Origin: JANQNX01 sp040217095
Lineage (GTDB): Bacteria; Pseudomonadota; Gammaproteobacteria; Eutrophobiales; Eutrophobiaceae
Direction of reading: 5' to 3'
DNA: 64,000 nucleotides
Assembly (NCBI GenBank): GCA_965229565.1
Contig: OZ245888.1
Coordinates: forward strand, 2,645,643-2,709,642
In this document: positions 42,396-51,991 of the stretch, piece after piece
How the letters are laid out: the number at the start of each line of letters is the position of its first letter
Position numbering within the stretch: the stretch's first letter is position 1
Notes under the pieces: model-generated
Database searches by the model: none
What the model was told of the DNA's origin: nothing
What the model saw: only the letters and a program-made list of their open reading frames with translations
Translations under genes and position numbers: made by a program

Positions 42396-43718
42396 ATGCA
42401 CAGCTTGTTAAAAACCACGAATGAAGAACCCGTTCAATTACAGGCGGTCACCGGCATTGCAAAGGAAAATGACAATGCGCTAGACCGACGTTGCCGACGA
42501 CGCTTGCGCAGTATGCATATCAACAGTTTCGACTGGGACCAGGGTGGACTTCAATCGCCGGTCAAGTTCATCGACCGTGACAGTGTTGAATATGCCCTGG
42601 TACAGGCAGGCGATAACGATCATAGCGAAACAGGGATGGCACGACTGACACTGGACAGGGCACTGGCGTTACTGGATCCTGTCTGGGGCGGTGTGTACCA
42701 GTATTCTACCGGGGGTCGCTGGGACAACCCGCATCACCAGAAGACCATGGCCAACCAGGCCGGACATCTGCGCCTGTATGCATTGGCACATGCCCGGTTA
42801 CAACAGGATCGATACCTGGCCGTCGCGCGGGCCATACGCTCCTATATTGCCCGCTTCCTGACCCGCGACGACGGGGCCTTCTACGCGGGACAGTCGGATA
42901 ACGTGCCAGGCATGGATCCACGGTTTTACTTTTCATTAAACGATCCTGAACGACGCCGTCTCGGTATACCTGAAGTTGACAAACGTATACGCACGCGTGA
43001 AAACGGTTGGGCGATAGAGGCATTGGCCACGTTGTATGAATTCGGTGGTGACTATTGCAGCCTGTTAATGGCCCTGAAGGCCTTTCGCCGCATCCACCTG
43101 CTCTGCCGGCGTGAAGCGGCAAACTGGCTGGCCAGCGACATGGCCGAGTCGGCCAATCACCTGGCGGAACAACTCGCCATGGGTCGGGCACTGTTACAAC
43201 TGCACCGGGTTACGTTTGATCAAACCTTCCTGGAACATGCCGGCAAGACACTGCTGGCGATCAACCGGCGTTTCAGGCATCCCGATAGCGGCTTTATTAC
43301 CAGTGCCGTTAACGCCTCCCGGCATACGCCAAGGCAAATCGATGAAAATATCTCGCTGGCGCGATTTGCCAACCTGGTATTTCACTATACTGGGGACACA
43401 CGCTATCGCACGCTGGCCGAACACGCGTTCCGTTACCTGTCGATATTCGAGGTCGCCACGTCACGCATGGAAGAAGCCGGTATATTGTTACTGGAGCAGG
43501 AGCTGCAAGTCCCACCGCTGACCTTTCATATTGAATCGTCCGAGCTGGATACCTTTAATAACCCGTTCATGGATATTGCCTGGCGCCATCCCGGCTGGTA
43601 CAAGCGCCTGCTGTTCAAGCGCGGTGACAAGGACAGGGTAACGGTGGAGGTCGATGGCCTGCGTTCATGCCCTGTTTACAGCACGGAACGCCTGCAGGAC
43701 CTGCTGAATCACTGCTAG
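42396..43718 (+). CDS. YyaL/SSP411 C-terminal-like protein joined to the sortase operon
   Basis: A 440-residue protein resembling the alpha/alpha-barrel half of YyaL/SSP411 (DPVWGGVYQYSTGGRWDNPH, about 98-117, parallel to GGFYRYS...W..PHFEKM), but without the N-terminal thioredoxin domain. It is not secreted. I chose ATG 42396 because AAGGAG lies 6 nt upstream; an ATG at 42381 overlapping the sortase stop is also in frame. It is probably cotranscribed with the sortase genes. I do not know it as a standard member of that system. Confidence 0.7.
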   Translation: MHSLLKTTNEEPVQLQAVTGIAKENDNALDRRCRRRLRSMHINSFDWDQGGLQSPVKFIDRDSVEYALVQAGDNDHSETGMARLTLDRALALLDPVWGGVYQYSTGGRWDNPHHQKTMANQAGHLRLYALAHARLQQDRYLAVARAIRSYIARFLTRDDGAFYAGQSDNVPGMDPRFYFSLNDPERRRLGIPEVDKRIRTRENGWAIEALATLYEFGGDYCSLLMALKAFRRIHLLCRREAANWLASDMAESANHLAEQLAMGRALLQLHRVTFDQTFLEHAGKTLLAINRRFRHPDSGFITSAVNASRHTPRQIDENISLARFANLVFHYTGDTRYRTLAEHAFRYLSIFEVATSRMEEAGILLLEQELQVPPLTFHIESSELDTFNNPFMDIAWRHPGWYKRLLFKRGDKDRVTVEVDGLRSCPVYSTERLQDLLNHC

Positions 43719-43824
43719 GCCACAGCGTCAACAATGAAGGACAGGCGGATGCAGTAACTTGCATTTCTTCGGCTTTGAAGGTGGAATAGTCAAAAAACAA
43801 TCCATTTAAAGCCAAGGAGAGACC

Positions 43825-44619
43825 ATGAGTGAATCAGTAACCACTCTTTTAATAAATATTGCCATTGCCGCCGTCATCCTGTTTGCCGGTATCTGGATTT
43901 CAAAGAAGCTTAAAGGCATTGTTGCCAAGACCATGACCAAGCGCGGTGTCGATGAACTTATCAGCTCATTTTTAAGTAACATCGTCTACGTGGCACTGGT
44001 AGCGTTTGTTGTCATTGCTGCGTTAAGCAAACTCGGTATCCAGACAACATCGTTCGTCGCTATCATCGGTGCCGCCGGCCTTGCCATCGCCCTGTCATTA
44101 CAGGGTTCGCTTTCCAACTTTGCCTCGGGCGTAATGATTGTTGCCTTCCGACCGTTCAAGGTCGGTGACTTTATCGAGGCTGGCGGTGTGGCCGGTATCG
44201 TGGAAGGCATACAGATCTTCTCAACGCAAATGCGTACCGGAGATAACAAGGCAATTATCGTCCCGAACTCCAGTATCATCGGCGGTAACATCGTCAATTA
44301 TTCTGCCAAGGACACGCGCCGTGTCGACATGGTATTTGGGATTGGCTATGACGACGACATCAAGAAAGCCAAGGACATCCTTATCAAACTCATCGCGGAA
44401 GACGACCGTATTTTGAAAGACCCGGAACCGGTGGTTGCCGTTTCGGAACTGGCAGACAGCAGCGTCAACTTCGTTGTGCGGCCGTGGGTCAATGCCAGTG
44501 ACTTCTGGCCGGTGAAGTTTGATTTTACCGAGAAAGTAAAGACCACGTTCGACCAGGAAGGTATCTCCATCCCGTTCCCGCAACGCGACGTGCATGTCTA
44601 CAACGAAGAAAAGAAATAA
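43825..44619 (+). CDS. MscS-family small-conductance mechanosensitive channel
   Basis: A 264-residue channel with three membrane helices, the pore helix being Gly/Ala-rich (GAAGLAIALSLQGSLSNFAS), followed by the MscS beta domain and a C-terminal alpha-beta domain. It releases solutes on hypo-osmotic shock. It is preceded by GGAGAG and followed by a strong terminator. Confidence 0.93.
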   Translation: MSESVTTLLINIAIAAVILFAGIWISKKLKGIVAKTMTKRGVDELISSFLSNIVYVALVAFVVIAALSKLGIQTTSFVAIIGAAGLAIALSLQGSLSNFASGVMIVAFRPFKVGDFIEAGGVAGIVEGIQIFSTQMRTGDNKAIIVPNSSIIGGNIVNYSAKDTRRVDMVFGIGYDDDIKKAKDILIKLIAEDDRILKDPEPVVAVSELADSSVNFVVRPWVNASDFWPVKFDFTEKVKTTFDQEGISIPFPQRDVHVYNEEKK

Positions 44620-44638
44620 GTAGTACTTACCTGCAAAA

Positions 44639-44663
44639 AGCCCCGCAGCGCGGGGCTTTTTTA
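44639..44663. terminator. Bidirectional Rho-independent terminator
   Basis: AGCCCCGC and GCGGGGCT form an 8-bp GC-rich stem with a 3-nt loop, followed by six T on the plus strand and preceded by five A. It serves the converging MscS and MAPEG genes. Confidence 0.93.
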
Positions 44664-44671
44664 TTTTCTAG

Positions 44672-45064
44672 TCAGGCCGGGATTAATTTCAGCCAGGGAA
44701 AGTAAACCAGGTTCAATGCTACCAGTGCATAAATCATGAAAAAGGTCAGCTGCATACCGCGCACCCTGCCCCTCAGGTCTTCACGCAGGATTGCGCGACT
44801 ATGAATGATACGGCCGGTGACAAACAGCACTCCTGTTATATGGATCAGTACCAGGTGTCCGCCGTTCAATTCCAGGAATAACATGAGTATTAACGCAATC
44901 GGACAGTAATCAATGGCGTTGGATTGTGCCGAGCGTGCAATGATTAGCTCCTTGCAATCACCATCGCCCAGGGCAACCCTGTTACTGCGCCTTGCCTTGA
45001 TCACGTTCATGGACAATCGACAAATGAGTACGGCCAGTATGCAGGCGTAAATGGCAGTGGTCAT
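44672..45064 (-). CDS. MAPEG-family membrane protein
   Basis: A 130-residue, four-helix membrane protein with the MAPEG pattern (RSNRVALGDG, AQSNAIDYCPIALILM). The family binds glutathione; the bacterial role is unclear. It is monocistronic, or first in a short minus-strand set. Confidence 0.85.
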   Translation of the reverse strand: MTTAIYACILAVLICRLSMNVIKARRSNRVALGDGDCKELIIARSAQSNAIDYCPIALILMLFLELNGGHLVLIHITGVLFVTGRIIHSRAILREDLRGRVRGMQLTFFMIYALVALNLVYFPWLKLIPA

Positions 45065-45090
45065 GTTTAATCCTCGTTATGTTTTCCAGA

Positions 45091-45561
45091 CTATAGCATT
45101 GCTGCCTGTAAATTGAGTTTCATGATTGAGACATTCTGGCCATGGTACGCTTCTTCCGACATTACCTCCCAGCCCAGGCGTTCGTAAAACCGTGTCTGAT
45201 CGGGGGTAAACAGGTACAAATGTTCGATACCGGCGGCCCTCGCCTGCTCCATGGCATGTTTGACCAGCGCGGAACCAATACCTTGTCGCCTGAATTCAGG
45301 ATGTACGTAAACACTGGCCAGCCACGGGGTACAACCCTCAATGCGCATGTCGTACTCGACAATAGCGGCAGAACCCAACACTTCTTCCTGCTCCATAGCG
45401 ATATAAGTACTGGGCACCAGCTTATCGCGCAGGTAGGCCTGCATTTTTTCTATCCGCTGTTGCAGGGTCTGCCCGGGATTGATGTCGCGCCACTGGTGAT
45501 GGTGCCACGCGGCCAGTAACGGAATCTGCCCGGGTTGATCCCTGAGATCAATTATCTCCAT
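45091..45561 (-). CDS. GNAT-family N-acetyltransferase
   Basis: A 156-residue acetyltransferase with the acetyl-CoA loop RRQGIGSALV (motif A). The substrate is unknown. It follows the YaiI-like gene by 3 bp, so the two are probably cotranscribed. Confidence 0.87.
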   Translation of the reverse strand: MEIIDLRDQPGQIPLLAAWHHHQWRDINPGQTLQQRIEKMQAYLRDKLVPSTYIAMEQEEVLGSAAIVEYDMRIEGCTPWLASVYVHPEFRRQGIGSALVKHAMEQARAAGIEHLYLFTPDQTRFYERLGWEVMSEEAYHGQNVSIMKLNLQAAML

Positions 45562-45564
45562 GTC

Positions 45565-46017
45565 TTACCTGTTCGCGGTTTGCTGTAACCATTGATCAAG
45601 TTGATTGGCAAATTGCTGTCGGTCGCGCTGGCTTAATGCCGATGGCCCGCCCGTTTGTATACCACTGGAACGCAGCGTATCCATGAAATCACGCATGGTC
45701 AGCCGTGCCCGGACCGTATCGGCCGTATACATTTCACCACGGGGATTTAGTGCCAGTGCCCCCTTGGCGATGACCTCGGCTGCCAGCGGGATATCGTTGG
45801 TTATGACAAGGTCGCCTGCACTTACCTGTTGCACGATCTCGTTATCGGCCACGTCAAAACCATGGGGCACAACCAGCATTTTGATTAGTGGTGACTTCGG
45901 GTGCGGAATGGACTGGTTGGCCACCAGCGTTACCGCAACACCGGTACGTTCGGAGGCGCGAAACAGGATTTCCTTTATAACTACCGGGCAGGCATCGGCA
46001 TCGATCCAGATATGCAT
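45565..46017 (-). CDS. YaiI/YqxD-family protein (DUF188, PIN-like)
   Basis: A 150-residue protein beginning HIWIDADACPVVIKEIL, the hallmark of the YaiI/YqxD family, with further acidic residues (VITNDIPLA) in the PIN-like arrangement. A nuclease activity is suspected for the family but not established. It is the first gene of a pair with the GNAT gene. Confidence 0.9.
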   Translation of the reverse strand: MHIWIDADACPVVIKEILFRASERTGVAVTLVANQSIPHPKSPLIKMLVVPHGFDVADNEIVQQVSAGDLVITNDIPLAAEVIAKGALALNPRGEMYTADTVRARLTMRDFMDTLRSSGIQTGGPSALSQRDRQQFANQLDQWLQQTANR

Positions 46018-46105
46018 GGTGCGTGTAATTAGTTTCGTTTGTTTATAGTATTTTTGTTATTGTAAATCAAACAGTCCGTAAAGATTACTCATCGGAGACA
46101 TAGAC

Positions 46106-46867
46106 ATGTTTGAATGGATCGCCAGCCCGGAAGCCTGGATTGCCCTGGGTACACTTCTTATGCTCGAGATCGTACTCGGCATTGATAACATCATCTTTAT
46201 ATCAATACTTGTAAGTCGACTGCCTGAAGGGCAGCGGCAAAAGGCAAGACAGATCGGACTGGCAATGGCCATGATTTTTCGCCTCGCACTGTTGTTCAGC
46301 ATTGTCTGGGTCATGGGTCTGGTCGAACCCTGGTTTACCGTGTTCGGAAAAGAGATCTCCGGCCGCGATATTATACTGATCGTCGGTGGCCTGTTCCTGA
46401 TGGTGAAATCCACGCACGAGATCCACAACAGTCTTGAGATCATCGAAGAGCACGAGACCAGTGCTGCCAGAAGTGGCTTCCTGATGGTGATTACCCAGAT
46501 TGCCCTGCTGGACCTTGTCTTCTCGCTGGACTCGGTGATTACTGCCGTAGGCCTGGTGGATCATATTTCCATCATGGTCATCGCCATCGTCATTTCTGTT
46601 GGTGTCATGATGGTCGCGGCCAAACCCATCGGTAATTTTGTGGATGAGAACCCGACTTTCAAGATGCTGGCATTGTCATTCCTGCTCATGATCGGCCTGA
46701 CCCTGATGATCGAGGGCTTCGATGTACATGTACCCAAGGGGTACATCTACTTTGCCATGTTCTTCTCGGTCATGGTGGAAGTACTCAATATGCAGGTACG
46801 CAAACGCAAGCAGACTCGCACAATTACACTAAACAAGGCGATCAAGGAAAGCTATGTCGAGTTGTAA
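46106..46867 (+). CDS. TerC-family integral membrane protein
   Basis: A 253-residue membrane protein with the TerC acidic motifs in membrane helices (GIDNIIF and FSLDSV). Some members relate to tellurite resistance or manganese export; the exact substrate here is unknown. It converges with the zinc-finger gene, the stop codons 3 bp apart. Confidence 0.88.
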   Translation: MFEWIASPEAWIALGTLLMLEIVLGIDNIIFISILVSRLPEGQRQKARQIGLAMAMIFRLALLFSIVWVMGLVEPWFTVFGKEISGRDIILIVGGLFLMVKSTHEIHNSLEIIEEHETSAARSGFLMVITQIALLDLVFSLDSVITAVGLVDHISIMVIAIVISVGVMMVAAKPIGNFVDENPTFKMLALSFLLMIGLTLMIEGFDVHVPKGYIYFAMFFSVMVEVLNMQVRKRKQTRTITLNKAIKESYVEL

Positions 46868-46870
46868 CGC

Positions 46871-47206
46871 TTACTCCGAACACTTGACGCAGCGGGTGGC
46901 GACCGGGTTGATAGTAAGCCGACCCACGGCGATTTCTTCTTCACAGGAAGCACAATAACCAAAATCGCCATTATCTATACGTGCCAGGGCAGCCTTGATT
47001 TGTAGCAGCGTTTGCTTGCGCCGCCGTTCCGTTTCCAGGGCCATTTGCTGACCCTGCATGGCATCCATGCGAGATAAACGACCCACACTACTTTGATCCA
47101 GGATAACCGTGTCCGTCGATCCCCTGGATATGGAATCAAGCTCTTCAAGCTCGGCCTGCATATCCAGTAACCTGGATTTGAGCATTTCTATGTCTGAATT
47201 ATTCAC
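46871..47206 (-). CDS. DksA/TraR-family zinc-finger protein
   Basis: A 111-residue protein with an N-terminal coiled coil and a C4 zinc finger (CASCEEEI ... CVKC). Proteins of this family bind RNA polymerase. I chose GTG 47206 because GGCAGGG lies 5 nt upstream and it leaves a normal 23-bp gap to the preceding gene; longer versions would run into that gene. Confidence 0.83.
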   Translation of the reverse strand: MNNSDIEMLKSRLLDMQAELEELDSISRGSTDTVILDQSSVGRLSRMDAMQGQQMALETERRRKQTLLQIKAALARIDNGDFGYCASCEEEIAVGRLTINPVATRCVKCSE

Positions 47207-47229
47207 TATTGCCCTGCCAATACTGGTTC

Positions 47230-47796
47230 TCACCAATATACCGGGTTGTTCAATGCCTGCACGCAGGTACAGCGATAGGGTATGACCTCTATGGCAGCAT
47301 CGGTAAGTGATTGTCCCAACCATCCCCTTGGCTGCGAAAGCTCAAGCGGTGGCTTGATGACATCCTGCGAGAGTTGATGGAAACCGACTTTGGAATAATA
47401 GGCCGGGTCTCCATACGTGGTTACGATACTTACACCCTTCTTTTTCATTTCTTTCAGGCCGTGCGTGATCAATGCCTGCCCTATACCCTTGCCCTGATGG
47501 TCAGAATGAACAGCAACGGGAGACAAGATAAACACATCCAAACCAGTATCTTGCTCAAAGGTCAATCGACTAAAGAAAATAGCGCCGACTATCTTTCGCT
47601 GATTTTCAGCTACAAAGCCATAGAGATCGCGGCTGCCAGTAATGGTAGTCAATTCCCTCACCAGGTTACCAATCAACTCGCCCTCCTGTTTTCCTTCGGA
47701 ATTTGAGAATACAGAAACAAACAGGTTTTCTATAGTTGATAAATCAGCTGGATAACAAGCTCTGAAATGCGCGCTTGATAGCAATGCATTACACAC
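47230..47796 (-). CDS. GNAT-family N-acetyltransferase
   Basis: A 188-residue acetyltransferase with the acetyl-CoA loop SDHQGKGIGQALI and the GDPAYYSKVGF segment typical of YhbS-like members. The start is GTG 47796; the first residues are uncertain. The substrate is unknown. It is probably cotranscribed with the zinc-finger gene. Confidence 0.85.
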   Translation of the reverse strand: MCNALLSSAHFRACYPADLSTIENLFVSVFSNSEGKQEGELIGNLVRELTTITGSRDLYGFVAENQRKIVGAIFFSRLTFEQDTGLDVFILSPVAVHSDHQGKGIGQALITHGLKEMKKKGVSIVTTYGDPAYYSKVGFHQLSQDVIKPPLELSQPRGWLGQSLTDAAIEVIPYRCTCVQALNNPVYW

Positions 47797-47818
47797 TAAA
47801 AAGTTTCAGCGTTTATAA

Positions 47819-48145
47819 TCAGCCTTTCGCAAGGTAGGAAATAGTCCCCGCTACATCAGTCGCGTCTATCATGCGAAACCTGCTGTTGGAACCAGCCTGC
47901 CTGGCTCTGCCAAAAGGCGCGTATTCCGGGCTGGTAGCAAAGGACTTTGCCGACTCTGCATCAGGGAATTCAATAATTGCAATTAAAGTGGTTGGAAGCG
48001 ACTCACCTTCCAGGTTTTGAATATTTGCACTTCGTGCCAGGTACTTTCCTTTATACTTGTGAACGATATCGTGCACTTTTTCTGCGTACTCGGGAATCCA
48101 TGAATCATCAATTACTTCAATTTCAGCAATTACGTAGACAGTCAT
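47819..48145 (-). CDS. DUF1330-family protein
   Basis: A 108-residue small alpha-beta dimeric-barrel protein (YVIAEIEVID start, EFPDAESAKSF, RFRMIDA). The function is unknown for the family. Confidence 0.82.
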   Translation of the reverse strand: MTVYVIAEIEVIDDSWIPEYAEKVHDIVHKYKGKYLARSANIQNLEGESLPTTLIAIIEFPDAESAKSFATSPEYAPFGRARQAGSNSRFRMIDATDVAGTISYLAKG

Positions 48146-48322
48146 TTATATTCTCCTGTTTCTAACATGGCAGGGCAGTTTTTCTTGAGATTATCATATC
48201 AGCCACTGTATCAAGCCTTCATAAACAGTACTCGCTTAATTATGTGACTGCACAAAGACCAGGATTAAGCCAAGCGCGACCCACCGCCTGAACAGCGGTG
48301 TATCAGCGGCCGCTTTCTGTTG

Positions 48323-48847
48323 CTATTGTTGTTGCTGCATCTGCTGCATGCGCAATTGCTGCACGACCTGCTGCAGTTCCTCCATCAGGTTCTCGGTATT
48401 GGCGTTTTCGTCATTCATAGCAATCATCATGTTTTCACGAAAAGCTTCCTGGGCCTCAAGCAAATTCTGATTCTGCATCACTTTTTGCTGGGCTTGCTGC
48501 AAACGATTCTGAATCGCCTGGGCCTCCTGGGCAATCTGCATACGCTTTTCATCCGTCAAACCTGGCTGACTGATCTGCTGTTGAAGCTCATCCAGCCGCT
48601 TGCCGTCCTGCCGGGGCGAGGCTCCCTGTTCTCTCATGGCAGCCAATACCATCTTCTCCAACGCGGCGCGCTGTGCTTCAAGCTCCGGGTTCGCTTGCAG
48701 TGCATTTTGCTGAATACTCACGATTTTCTGCTGCAGGGCCTGGGCCTGCTGCTGCAACTCGGTGGGGGATGTGGACTCTTCCGCCTGCACACCGCCAGTT
48801 AGCGCCAATACTGATAACAGCGCGGTAGTTTTAACCAGTTTATTCAT
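48323..48847 (-). CDS. Exported Gln-rich helical protein
   Basis: A 174-residue protein with a signal peptide (MNKLVKTTALLS ... VQAEE), then a Gln/Glu/Met-rich, mostly helical mature part ending in poly-Gln. I chose ATG 48847, with GGAAAAG upstream, over a longer reading frame. It could be a periplasmic chaperone-like or coiled-coil protein; no family is recognised. Confidence 0.72.
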   Translation of the reverse strand: MNKLVKTTALLSVLALTGGVQAEESTSPTELQQQAQALQQKIVSIQQNALQANPELEAQRAALEKMVLAAMREQGASPRQDGKRLDELQQQISQPGLTDEKRMQIAQEAQAIQNRLQQAQQKVMQNQNLLEAQEAFRENMMIAMNDENANTENLMEELQQVVQQLRMQQMQQQQ

Positions 48848-49055
48848 AATTCTTTTCCTGTTGTCACAACTCGTTGTGGATCGGTGATTAATGTAAAAAA
48901 GAACCTTAACATCGCTGAGCTTAACAACACAAATCACCAGGGTGGCTCCACAAAGACCTTCTATTACGCCGGTATATCAGAAGAAAAGAGCTCGCCTGCT
49001 TCACTTAAATTTACATTCATGTTAAACGAAAGGGAGGATATCGCCAGGTTCGGGA

Positions 49056-49859
49056 CTATTCCTCGGCGGGATATTTCGCCAGGTACTCCTCGGCTTTTGC
49101 TTTTGCCGCGGCAAGCTCTTCTTTATCGAGGTTTGCCTCTATTACAGAAACATTGAGGATGGCCTGCTCAAACTCGGCACGTGCCGCCAGCCTGAACCAG
49201 GCATAGGCCTCGTTCATGTTTTTTTCAACACCGTTGCCATCGAAGTACATGGCACCCAGGCTATTCTGTGCTTCCCTGGAACCGTTCTCGGCGGCCTTGC
49301 GATACCATTTTGCAGCCCTGATATAGTCTTTTTCAAAACCACCCTCGCCGAGAAAATACATCAACCCGATATTATGCTGTGCACCCTTGCTACCAAGTTC
49401 GGCAGCACGTTGCCACCAGTGGACCGCGCGCGGCACATCCTTCTTGATACCATCGCCCTTGTAGTAGAGGCGTGCAACGTTGGTCATGGCCGGCACATAA
49501 TCTTTTTCGGCTGCCTTTTCGTACCACTCAGCAGCGATGGGAAAACTGCGATTCACAACGATTCCATTGTGATAGAACAGGGCCACGTTGTGCATGGCCT
49601 TGGGCTCACCGTGGTCGGCGGCCTTCTTGTACCACTCCAGTGACTGCGCGTAGTCTTTTTCCACGCCGTAGCCTTCACGGTACATGGTACCAAGATAGAA
49701 CTGCGCCTTCATATGGTCCTGGCCGGCAAGCTCGGTAAATCCGGACAGGGCGGTTGCATAATCTCCTTCCTCGTAGGCTTTATATACGCTGTCGTAGTCG
49801 ACTGCAGCGGCAGAGAGGGAAAGGCACAGCAGGGATATACAGGTTATTTTTCTGGGCAT
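49056..49859 (-). CDS. Exported Sel1-repeat protein
   Basis: A 267-residue protein with a signal peptide (about 1-18) and about six Sel1/TPR-like repeats (pattern A..LG.MY..G.GV.KDY..A..WY.KAA). It is a protein-interaction scaffold in the periplasm. I chose ATG 49859 over an upstream TTG. Confidence 0.87.
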   Translation of the reverse strand: MPRKITCISLLCLSLSAAAVDYDSVYKAYEEGDYATALSGFTELAGQDHMKAQFYLGTMYREGYGVEKDYAQSLEWYKKAADHGEPKAMHNVALFYHNGIVVNRSFPIAAEWYEKAAEKDYVPAMTNVARLYYKGDGIKKDVPRAVHWWQRAAELGSKGAQHNIGLMYFLGEGGFEKDYIRAAKWYRKAAENGSREAQNSLGAMYFDGNGVEKNMNEAYAWFRLAARAEFEQAILNVSVIEANLDKEELAAAKAKAEEYLAKYPAEE

Positions 49860-49941
49860 CGTTTTTCTCAAGTCAGGTAATGACTTTGTGACCAGCAGAA
49901 TTTTGATTAATTCATACCGGCCCTGTGTTCCGGCACAAGGA

Positions 49942-50589
49942 TCAGATCATCTGGAACATCAGCTGCTGAAAGCCGAGCAGGATCGGCCCCATTACCTTGA
50001 ACAGGATACCCGTGACCAGTAATACCACCAGGATGATCAGGCCAAACGGTTCCAGCCGCAGGTACTGGTAGGCGACTTTATCCGGTAACAGCGAATAAAC
50101 AACGCGGCTGCCATCCAGGGGCGGAATGGGAAACAGGTTCAGTATCATCAACAGACTGTTGATAATAATACCGGCCCACGCCATCCAGACGACGACCATC
50201 GCAAAGATATTATTCTGCTCGGCACCGCTCATAAACATTTTTGCCAGTAATAGCCAGATGACGATCATGGCCAGGTTGGCACCCGGTCCGGCCAATGCAA
50301 CCAGTGCGATGTCACGTTTTCTGTTGCGTAATTTTCCCCAGTTGACCGGCACCGGCTTGGCCCAGCCAAAGATAAAACCACTGAGAAAAAATGCGACCAG
50401 TGGTACCACCACGGTGCCCATGGGATCAATGTGTTTAAATGGATTGAGCGTCAACCTGCCCATTTGTTCTGCGGTCGGGTCACCCAGCTGTTTGGCAGCC
50501 CAGCCATGACCAACTTCATGCAGCGTGATAGCGAACAACACCGGCAAGCTCCAGATCAGGATTTGATAGAAGACAGGAAGGTCTTGCAT
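49942..50589 (-). CDS. Site-2-protease-family (M50) membrane protein
   Basis: A 215-residue polytopic protein with the zinc motif HEVGH (about 24-28) and the second motif NLFPIPPLDGSRV. It belongs to the compact, PDZ-less M50 group. The substrate is unknown. It is 15 bp downstream of ttcA on the same strand. Confidence 0.88.
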   Translation of the reverse strand: MQDLPVFYQILIWSLPVLFAITLHEVGHGWAAKQLGDPTAEQMGRLTLNPFKHIDPMGTVVVPLVAFFLSGFIFGWAKPVPVNWGKLRNRKRDIALVALAGPGANLAMIVIWLLLAKMFMSGAEQNNIFAMVVVWMAWAGIIINSLLMILNLFPIPPLDGSRVVYSLLPDKVAYQYLRLEPFGLIILVVLLVTGILFKVMGPILLGFQQLMFQMI

Positions 50590-50604
50590 TATTGCGACAG
50601 GAGG

Positions 50605-51456
50605 CTAGTCCTCTTCTCGTTCACCGAGTAACCAGGCATCACTACCCGGTGTCGGCGCCATGTCTACCTGGAAATGCCTGAAGTCATAGGCATCGGTATC
50701 AAGCAGGTGTGAGGGTACGATGTTCTGGATACTGGTAAAAATGGTTTCAACGCGGCCCGGGTGTTTGCGACCCCACTCGGTGAGCATTTGCTTGATGGCC
50801 TGGCGTTGCAGGTTATCCTGCGAACCACAGAGATTACAGGGAATAATCGGAAAATCCTGTACCTCGGCATAGGCCTTGATGTCTTTCTCTGCGCAATAAG
50901 CCAGTGGACGAATAACAATATTGTCGCCATCGTCGCTTTTCAGTTTGGGCGGCATGGATTTCAGTTTGCCGCCGTAAAACATGTTCAGGAACAGTGTTTC
51001 AATCATGTCCTCGCGGTGATGACCCAGGGCAATCTTGCTAAAGCCCTGCTCTTTTGCAAACCGGTACAGTACCCCGCGACGCAAGCGAGAACAAAGTCCA
51101 CAGTAGGTTTTATTCTCGGGGATGACCCGCTTGACGACACTGTAGGTATCTTCCTCAATGATGTGATAGTCGATACCCAGTCCTTCCAGGTAATCAGGCA
51201 GGACATGCTCCGGGAAGTCCGGCTGTTTTTGATCAAGGTTGACCGCAACCAGTTCAAAATCCACCGGGGCTGTCTTTTGCATGCTTAACAATATATCCAG
51301 CATGGTATAGGAATCCGCGCCACCGGACAGGCATACCATCACGCGGTCACCGTGTTCGATCATGTTGTAATCGGCGATGGCCTGGCCAACGTTTCGACGC
51401 AAGCGCTTGTGCAACTTGTTCTGGTTGTACTTCTCTTTCCGGGCGGGCGCAGCCAT
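50605..51456 (-). CDS. ttcA: tRNA 2-thiocytidine biosynthesis protein TtcA
   Basis: A 283-residue ATP-dependent thiolase that makes 2-thiocytidine at position 32 of certain tRNAs. It has the PP-loop SGGADSYTML and the paired cysteine motifs CGLCSRLRRG and CNLCGSQ for the iron-sulfur cluster. Starts and length are normal. Confidence 0.95.
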   Translation of the reverse strand: MAAPARKEKYNQNKLHKRLRRNVGQAIADYNMIEHGDRVMVCLSGGADSYTMLDILLSMQKTAPVDFELVAVNLDQKQPDFPEHVLPDYLEGLGIDYHIIEEDTYSVVKRVIPENKTYCGLCSRLRRGVLYRFAKEQGFSKIALGHHREDMIETLFLNMFYGGKLKSMPPKLKSDDGDNIVIRPLAYCAEKDIKAYAEVQDFPIIPCNLCGSQDNLQRQAIKQMLTEWGRKHPGRVETIFTSIQNIVPSHLLDTDAYDFRHFQVDMAPTPGSDAWLLGEREED

Positions 51457-51460
51457 AGTG

Positions 51461-51844
51461 TCAGGTCTGGTTACTTAACGAACAGGGGTAACCCTTGTTT
51501 AATGCTTCAACAACCAGGTCCTGTGCAGCGTCATTCGAGCGCGAGGTGTTAGCGCGCAGATAACTGTGCACCTTTTCAGTAACATCTGGCAATGCATGCA
51601 ACTGCGGGTTGATACAAAAGACAGGTGGACTCTGCTCAGCCTGTTGAATGGCCATCATCATGAATACGAAATCACCCACGTATTTCATGCAAAATGCGGT
51701 CGGCGAACCCGGACTGTAGCCATCATTGCAACTGTTCAGTAATTCACCGGCAGTCAGTAATTCCTCTTCCTCGGCGAACGCGGGCTGGTTTGCCAGCGCT
51801 ACGGCAACGGCAAGTATGGTTAATAATCTGGTGAAATAAGTCAT
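51461..51844 (-). CDS. Exported Rap1a/Tai-type protein
   Basis: A 127-residue secreted protein with a signal peptide (about 1-22) and four Cys in the mature part, resembling the Rap1a/Tai immunity fold (GELLNSCNDG, FCMKYVGDFV). Chromosomal members like this are not necessarily immunity proteins, and no T6SS effector is nearby. ATG 51844 has GAGGAAT upstream. Confidence 0.72.
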   Translation of the reverse strand: MTYFTRLLTILAVAVALANQPAFAEEEELLTAGELLNSCNDGYSPGSPTAFCMKYVGDFVFMMMAIQQAEQSPPVFCINPQLHALPDVTEKVHSYLRANTSRSNDAAQDLVVEALNKGYPCSLSNQT

Positions 51845-51991
51845 TGTAATTCCTCTGGTTGCCACTGTGTGGCTATGTTCAGTTTATCACTACTCGTTCC
51901 CGAGGACAGCGACCGGCGCACTATACAGGAGAACGATTAGCAGGAATATTTTTTGAGGTGTAGAAATGGAAAGGGTTCCACCAGCCGCTCA

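Noticed and set aside
51461..51844. A toxin-immunity or T6SS locus based on the Rap1a/Tai-like protein
   Set aside because: No amidase effector, Hcp/VgrG or toxin gene is nearby; the fold occurs in many unrelated exported proteins.
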